Of a DNA stretch of 64,000 bases, positions 57,150 to 64,000 are shown in pieces. This DNA is from Nymphaea colorata. Taxonomy: Eukaryota; Streptophyta; Magnoliopsida; Nymphaeales; Nymphaeaceae. A program made the translations under genes and the position numbers. The notes below the pieces were generated by a model. That model was not told where the DNA came from. It ran no database searches and saw only the letters and a list, made by a program, of their open reading frames with translations. Numbering within the stretch: position 1 is the stretch's first letter; each line of letters starts with the position of its first letter. Location of the stretch: contig NC_045143.1 of assembly GCF_008831285.2 (NCBI RefSeq), positions 14,843,151 through 14,907,150 on the forward strand. Reading direction: 5' to 3'.

Positions 57150-59955
57150 GCTATGAACGTTGCGCGCGCGTGCACAGAACTTCCCTTTGTTTTATGCTTT
57201 GTCCTCGCACCAAAATATGTTTTTGAAGCTTAAACCACTCACTAGAACGCGCCAATGACCGATTGAACCCAATCCGGATTTAAAAGGAGCTCGAAGTCGC
57301 TCGAAACTGAGTCGGCCGCCCATTTGTAACAAAAAACTTTTTTTTACCCATTTTAAATAAAAAAGTGTTTTATGCTTCTTATGTAGACAACTTTTTTTTC
57401 ATTTTATTTTATGATTTTATCTTGTTTTATTTTGTTTAAAAAAAATCGCGCGTTGCACAGCCCCGCGCAATTGCATGGCCGCGTGCTGTCTGTGTGCAAA
57501 CACGCGCAAGAGCACGTTTGCACGCCACCCAAGTGCACATTGCTTGGTGCCGCGTGCTCACGGGCGCAGTGTGATGCGCGCCAAGACACCCATGTTAATG
57601 AAAAACCTCCCCCCAAGGGGCTGTTTTTGGACCTGGTGGGTGGGCAATTAACTCTGCCCACATCCCAAAGGGGTGTTTGCAGGGCTAGTGGCCAATCACA
57701 CTTTGTCAAAGCCTATTTAAAAAAAAAAAAATTATTCAAAAATATTTGAAATTCGCATAAAAATCTTGTTAAATTAAAAAAATCAAATTTTGAATTTTGG
57801 CTCTAAAACTCTCTATAAATACCCCCACAATCCTCCCTCTTGAGCATGAGCCAACCATGGAAGAACCTTTAATGCTTCCTCACTTAAAATTTTTTATTTT
57901 CCCTTAACTATCTCTTTTCATTTTTTCTTCTTCTCCAACCTTGGAAGTAAGCTTCTCCAAGTCCCAACTATTTAAGAGAGCATGACAAGATATTAGAGGC
58001 ATGTAGTCCTCATTTCATTTTAATTTTTGTTTCCCCTTGCCACGTCCCCCTGGCCATGCAAGAACACTCTAATGATGTCCTATCCAAAGTCGAGAGCTAC
58101 ATCTTGAGCACACTAAGAGTATGAGCAATGCAAACCAAATTCCATTTCTTCATTTATTTCCAAAAATATTTTTGTTATATGGTTCTACTCATCATTTATG
58201 TTTGAGATGATGTTTATGCATGAAGTATTAATTTTCTTTAATTAATGAGCAAATGCACGGTGAGAACGAGTGTTTCGGTTGAGATTTCTTCATTCTTGTA
58301 TTGATTTTTTAAGATGAGACTTGCCCGAGAAAGCCCCTCACGAATTTATACATGTTAATATGCATTCTTCATGCAACTCTCACACTTAGTTTTTTTCTTA
58401 ATCACCTGATTTGGGACCCCAATGAGTGTTTTCTTATGTTGCTCTTCATTGCATGTATGTTTGATTTTGTTCCATATCCTATGGTGGAAGAAATTGATTT
58501 TCTTGTAATAATTGTGGTTTTTATACAAAAATATTTAGAATCACATTTTTCAAAAGATTAAACAAGAACCCATTTTAATGAGACTTTGAAAACTTACCTT
58601 AGACTCTTGCATGAGTCCAAATTTCTCTCCAACCCACATAAAAATTGAAGTAGGATTTTTCAAGTTATTTTTTAATTTTAATTCTCATAAAGACATATAT
58701 GTATATATATATTATATACATATTCATGCACATGATTATTTCTCTTTGTCATTCTCTCTTTATGATTTAACATATTCTTTGACAAACTCTCATATATGTA
58801 TATATGAATATATATATATGTGTATCCCATTCTAAACCTCTCTCTTTTTAAAACCCTCTTCTCCTCTCTATTTGATTCAAACCTCCTTTTCACAAGCTTT
58901 CATATATGTATCTATATGTTATATATAAGTATACATGTATATATAAATATGCATATAAATATGTATCTCTCTCTTTTTCAAATCTTTGATTTTGTGATTT
59001 TTAAGATATCTTTTTCTTTCTCTTTCTCTATATCTCTTTTGTGGTCATGTCTTTCATCTTTTCCATTCTTTTGAACATTTTTCTCTCAAGATCTTTTTAT
59101 TTGTCGACTTCATCAAGACCAAAATTCAAATAATGACTCAATATTAGAATTATGTTTGATGGTCTACAACCTCATTCTATTTTTCAAAAACTTTTTTCTT
59201 TTCACAACAATATTTATGATAATCATACAAATAAAAAAAACAAAAATCTTAGATGTATGTGATGGTAGGAATGTTTTTAGATGAATTTTGTGTTAGATAT
59301 GAATCATGTAGGACCAATGCATTCATACATCCACATTCACTTAACATCACAAATGATCAAAAGCACCCTTCTAAAAGAACTAAAGAAAGATGAGATGGGG
59401 GTCTAGCTAGGTAGCAACTGAATTAGAGCAAAATCTCAAATTTACTTAAATTCTTAAGAGAACACTAAATCTATTTCAAAAGTGATTTCTAAATGTTTTC
59501 AAATGATATTTGCAAAGATTCCTCAAATCAAAATGGTTTACACTCTCAAATGATTCTTCAAAACTTTTTCAAAATCTTGAAACATGAAGTCTTCAACATT
59601 TTTTCAAACACTACACTACATTTAGAATAAAAAAGATGTTTAAGCCAAAATGAAATGCATCAAGAATAAGCATAGCCCTTCAATTGATTACTCCAGTATA
59701 GGTGCTAGGAACGGTTGATCCTCGTACCGACCGGTGAGTCCCTTTCTCTCTCATTTCAAAACAAAACATTTTTTTCTAGAGCAAACCAAAAACCAAAATA
59801 TTTTTGGGGATGTGAATAGTTATGCTCAAAATTTAAAATTGAGATATCCTTGCTTCTAAGCAATGTTTTAGAATATTATTGGAGATTTTGCTGATGAGAT
59901 ATTCTTTATGTTGCTTCTTGTTTACTATTCTTTGCTTGCCATTAAAAAGTAAATA
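57150..59955. other. non-coding; GC-rich patch, TATA-like box, then AT-rich DNA
   Basis: 57435-57590 is dense in GCGCG and TGCACG words in otherwise AT-rich DNA. TATAAATA at 57814-57821 is followed by CT-rich sequence, as in a plant or LTR promoter. 58600-59100 has many short TATATA/ATGTAT runs. No ORF with a domain is present. This could be the long 5' LTR/leader of the copia remnant that follows, but no ends were found. Confidence 0.4.
57814..57821 (+). promoter_or_regulatory. TATA-box-like sequence
   Basis: TATAAATA in the context CTCTATAAATACCCCC, a common arrangement in plant and LTR promoters. No gene start is evident downstream. Confidence 0.3.
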
Positions 59956-59963
59956 TTTAGAAA

Positions 59964-61818
59964 TGACATCTGGAGTGAGAGCCTCGGAAATGGCCAAAAC
60001 CAAGAAACTCAATGGAACTAACTTCTATGCGTGGAAAACTAGAATCATATTGGCCTTAACTCTGGAGAGGCTGATCTATGTAATCAACAAGCACTTTCCC
60101 ACCTTAGGAGACAAGCCTATAGATGAGGAAAGGAGAGCATATGAGGCCTTTGAGACTGACGACTTGATGGCTAAGACCATCATGTTAACATTCATAGAAG
60201 ATGACTTGATCAGGGTGATTGAGGACTTTGAGGACTGTCTAACTACCAAAAAGATGTTTGATACTATTTCCTCAAAGTATAATTCTACTATAGTAATGCA
60301 TGTTTAGCTGCTTCTAAAACAATACAATTCATATAAGATAAAAAGTTAGACAGAGTGGTTGACTATGTCAACAAGATGTTGGTCATGACTAAAGACCTAG
60401 CTGTAGTAGGAAATGTCATATCTAATAACATGCAGATATGCACCATTCTAAATAGTCTACCACCTTCCTAAGATATGACTGTTACAACATTAAGTCTCCA
60501 GTTTGACACTCTGACTTTAGAGAAACTCTCCATACAATTAGCTATTCAGCAAGAACGTCTAGCCAAAAGAAATAATGCAGAACTAATGACTGTCCATGAA
60601 AAACCAGCCAGTAGTCATGTGCCTGTAAAACCCAAAGAATTCAAAAGGAGATACGATGGCAAGTTTAAGAAAAATTTTGTTGGTACTCAGAGAACACAAG
60701 GAATTATAGTGAAATGCTATAGATGCGAAAAGTCTAAACACATTAAGAAGAATTGCATGACAAAATTTCTGAACAAAAAAAAAAAACAATAATGATAAGG
60801 ACAAGAAGAAGAAGAAGAAGAAGAAGAAGAGAAATCAAGGAGACTCCAACAGAGAAGTCATCTTCATTATGTCAAAGTGCTTGTTCGCATATGGAGATCT
60901 GTTAGGTTGGTGGGTTGATTCGAGGGCTACACCTCCATTGCAAAACTAAAGAAAACATGATTCGCATGGAAGACCTGAGTTTGGAAATGCAAAATGTCTA
61001 TATGGGTAACAACTCATACAGTGATGTTATGGGAGTCGGGTCATATCGACTGAATGTTGGGGGCACAAGTGTTATTCTTACTGAATTCTTGTTTGTCTCC
61101 TTCATGAGGAGGAACTTAGTGTCAGTCCTTGCTTTGACTGGAAAAAGTTTTGATGTCCATTTTGTTCAAGGGAAAGTCACAGTGGGAAAACATAGGAGGA
61201 CCATGTTCGATCGAAAATATGTAAAAGATCATGACATGTTCAAACTCAATGACATGAATAAAGCTTCTAATTCTGCTTATAATGATTGTACAAACTTATA
61301 GCATGAAAGATTAAGCCATGTAAACATCAATAAGATGAAGATTTTAGCATAGCAAAGTGTATTACCTGATATAAATGTAAATGATTTCAGGAAATATGAG
61401 TCGTGTTTATACGAAAATATGACAAGAAAACACTTTTCATTTGAAGCAATTCGGACCACTGATCTATTGGAAATAATTCATACTGATATTTGTGGACCTT
61501 TCAAAATCCAAACATATAGTGGCAAGTTATACTTCATAACATTTATTGATGACTTCTCAAGATTTGGTTATATTTACCTTATTAAATATAAGTCAAAATC
61601 ACTTGAAAAATTAAAATAATATAAATATGAAGTCAAGAGATAGCTTGGAGAATATATCAAGATTGTAAGGTCTGATTGAGGATGTGAATATATATCAAAT
61701 GGAGTCCTCAAATACTACAAATACCTTGGATTTAATAGACAAAGAACAATGTATAAGACACCACAACAAAATGGTGTCGCTGAGAGGTGTAACAGAACCC
61801 TCTTGAACATGGTGAGAC
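59964..61818 (+). pseudogene. third Ty1/copia remnant: gag to integrase, truncated
   Basis: gag near 59990-60305 (KKLNGTNFYAWKTRIILAL ... KMFDTISSKYNS), interrupted by a stop and resuming at about 60475. The zinc knuckle CYRCEKSKHIKKNC lies near 60715. The protease DSGAT site is degraded at about 60915, followed by MGNNSYSDVMGVGSY and RRNLVSVLAL. The pre-integrase start 'HERLSHVNINKMKIL' and integrase pieces follow: IIHTDICGPF, IDDFSRFGYIYL, a disrupted RSD.G and PQQNGVAERCNRTLLNMV, which retains the catalytic Glu. Coding similarity stops at about 61818, where an inverted-repeat element begins. RT and RNase H are absent and no LTRs were found. Confidence 0.85.
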
Positions 61819-62517
61819 CTATGTCACCAGAGTGCGGGGTGCGGGTGCCGGTGTGGGTGCGGGTGCCGGCATGGCACATCTCAAAAAATTTAGGTGCGGC
61901 GGTGAGGCAAGAGTATTTTATTATTATTATTATTATTGTTGTTATTATTATTATTAATTTATTATAATAAATTAATAATAAAAGAGAGAATCATCTGATA
62001 AAGAATAAAATATAAATTAAAAAGCTAGAGAAAAACATGGCATTTTATTTTTACCACTGTAACAAAAATAAAACTTAAAGAAAATTTAACATGAATCACA
62101 ACTAAAACTAAAAACAGAACAACAGGAAAATAAAAACATAAGAATACAATGCAAAGAGAGAGAGAGTTTACCCAAATAGAGAGCTGACCATGCAGCCGAT
62201 GAGGAAGACATAACAGAGAAGCACGTAGCATGGAAAAGAAAACTGCCTGGTTGAAGTGGAGGGAATCAGACTTAAGAAAGGGCGGAGCGGGAATCCGACG
62301 CCCAAAAGAGACCAAGAACCAGGAAAATGACAAAACCTCCACCACAGCAATTGCCAACCCGAGAGGAAACCCGAAATTCGAAACCAGACGAAGGTAACCA
62401 AACACCTGCTTGGAAACACAATCTCGGAAAAGTCCCTACCAGAGCCAAATTCGCAGAACCTACCTATAAACAGAAACTACATCTGCAGCAATTAATGGCG
62501 CCCCCCAAAACAGGAGG

Positions 62518-62549
<32 letters not shown>

Positions 62550-62974
62550 TTGAGAGCAGGAAGGAAGCGGGACAGGGGGTTTTACCAAATGAGGAGGGGA
62601 GACGACGACTCCACTGAAACCGCCTACATTTGGAGTGGAGCCTACTCGCTTTGGACTTAGAGAAGAGTCGCAGCGTCCCAGCGGAAAGAGAGAGTCGCAG
62701 GACGAGGGAGAGAAGATCGTGCGTGCCATATTTGTTATAAATTTAAAAAAAAAACCCAAAAAATGGACGAAAAAGGGCAGGGTGCAGTTTGACCGCATCC
62801 GACTCACGTTTGACGCGAGTCGGGAGCGCGTCTAAAAAAGACGATTTTAGTCGGGTGCGGCTGACCGCACTCGACTCTTGTTTGACCACTTTGGGTGCGC
62901 ACCGGAGGCGCACCGGCACCCGCATCGCGTCGACGCGGGTGCAAGGGCAAAAAAAACGCACCCTGGTGACATAG
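61819..62974. mobile_element. non-autonomous DNA element with 18-bp terminal inverted repeats
   Basis: The left end CTATGTCACCAGAGTGCG and the right end, reversed, CTATGTCACCAGGGTGCG match at 17 of 18 bases. If the outer TA is a target duplication, the element is 61822-62971. Both ends carry GC-rich GGTGCGGGTGCCGG-type repeats, against an AT-rich interior with (ATT)n at 61918-61955 and (GA)n near 62520-62550. No transposase is visible. Superfamily is undecided. It lies where the third copia remnant ends. Confidence 0.75.
61918..61955. repeat. (ATT)n microsatellite
   Basis: Runs of ATT/GTT triplets inside the inverted-repeat element. Confidence 0.8.
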
Positions 62975-64000
62975 TTGAAAACAAGCTTCTGTGTGCTTGT
63001 TAAGCGAACACATGAGGGGGGGCAGAGAGAGAGACAGAGAGAGAGAGAGCACTAGAGTCCTCATTTGTATTTGGTGCTCAAACTTGAGAGCTGTCCTGTC
63101 CAACACAGTAGTGTGACAACTCTCATTAACAAATCAGACTATTATTGCTCTAGCCTGCACTACAAGATCTTAGTTATTCATTCATCTTTTTGATATAATT
63201 TTGCTCTTGTTTTTGCCCACCTCATATATATTATATTTGCATCTATCTATGTTAAATAAAAAACATTATATAAATATATGCATATGTATATACATATATA
63301 CACAATCAGTGCATCAAGACTAGTGTGGTACATGCCCATGCACCCTGCCCCCAAAACTTGTTCTTGTATTGATAAAGAGTAGCAAGCAAATTTATCTCAG
63401 TTTTTCAGCCGAAGCACATCATCTGTTTTTATAGTGCCCTTCATCTCCTTCCTTTTCAATGTTTGGTATATGTTCTTTCTTATGATGTTATGCATGTTGT
63501 ATAAACTGAATGCCCACATATACTTTTAGCAAAAAAGTCCAAGACCATGGATATTTCTCTTTAAAACACATTAAACAAAAGTGAAATTAAGGTATCTAGA
63601 CAGACCTAATATACTAGTTTAGATAATGCAATCGAATATTTTTCTTCCTAACCCTCTCGCTGATATAACAGGGAAAGGACCTAAGCAAATCCAATATGCT
63701 TTGATAATTATATAATATTCCATTTTAGTAGGTCTTTAGCATACATATAGTTTCTCAACTGTGGGCAGAGCGCTCATCTGCACTTAGCAAGGTGCATAAG
63801 TGCAAAAAGATTTTTTATTTTTAAAGTTATTTTCCTTGTAGCCTTGTTATTTTTTGTCTTTCAATGTGTTTTTTTTTTGTTAGTCTATAATTCATTTGAT
63901 AGTGGCTTCTTCATTTGATCCGTAGTAATGATTTTACTCAAGGCTTAGTTATGCTTTTGCATCTTGTTGAGCTCTCTTATGGCTAATGTTGAGGAAACAT
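62975..64000. other. intergenic, no gene seen
   Basis: Contains a (GA)n patch at 63027-63049 and TA-rich runs near 63220-63300. The sequence right of the inverted-repeat element does not resume the copia integrase reading, so the copia remnant was truncated there. No recognisable gene up to the window edge. Confidence 0.5.

Noticed and set aside
62327-62617. 96-codon ORF with (RE)n tract
   Set aside because: The RE tract is a GA microsatellite inside a non-autonomous element; no domain.
62972-63060. Continuation of the third copia remnant to the right of the inverted-repeat element
   Set aside because: None of the frames after 62974 resembles copia integrase or RT, so the remnant does not resume there.

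Overview
The window is nuclear DNA of a flowering plant. It is AT-rich, has GT..AG introns, and is packed with plant-type Ty1/copia elements, L1-type LINEs, a PIF/Harbinger element, hAT-like elements and MITEs. No organellar, bacterial or rRNA/tRNA sequence was recognised. I cannot name the species. All calls come from reading the sequence; no searches were run.

Only one host gene can be supported. It is a complete eight-exon gene on the minus strand (CDS within 1171-11849, 274 codons plus stop) for a HAD-superfamily hydrolase of the plant pyrimidine 5'-nucleotidase / 'suppressor of disruption of TFIIS'-like type. All four HAD motifs are present, every junction is GT..AG and the reading frame is continuous. 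Its fifth intron is about 7 kb long and holds a degenerate copia element in the same orientation as the gene.

The rest is layered transposable-element debris. From 12.6 to 24 kb there is a broken LINE reverse transcriptase (13.5-14.6 kb) and scattered hAT-like fragments. From 24 to 33.4 kb lies one LINE that carries two later insertions: a 613-bp hAT-like element with an 8-bp target duplication, and a copia element (27436-32354) with paired 226-bp LTRs and a perfect GTTAT duplication. From about 33.4 to 34.8 kb there is a second LINE tail on the minus strand, split by a Tourist-like MITE with TAA duplications. From 34.8 to 47 kb there is mostly non-coding sequence with another TAA-flanked MITE and a probable 2.75-kb solo LTR (40759-43511) that contains a three-copy 96-bp repeat.

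From 47 to 51.9 kb there is a second copia element with a long gag-protease ORF and several lesions. From 52.4 to 56.0 kb there is a PIF/Harbinger element with matching termini and CCA duplications. It contains a decayed transposase gene and, downstream on the same strand, a stretch resembling the viroplasmin / RNase H N-terminal (Cauli_VI) fold. After 56 kb come an inverted, diverged relative of the solo LTR, AT-rich sequence with a GC-rich patch, a third copia remnant (59.96-61.82 kb), and a 1.15-kb element with terminal inverted repeats (61819-62974) at the end of that remnant.

No mobile element here looks able to encode a full set of working proteins. The most unusual points are the Cauli_VI-like module inside the Harbinger element, the duplication that spans a hAT end and its flank, and the 21-G run beside the copia polypurine tract.
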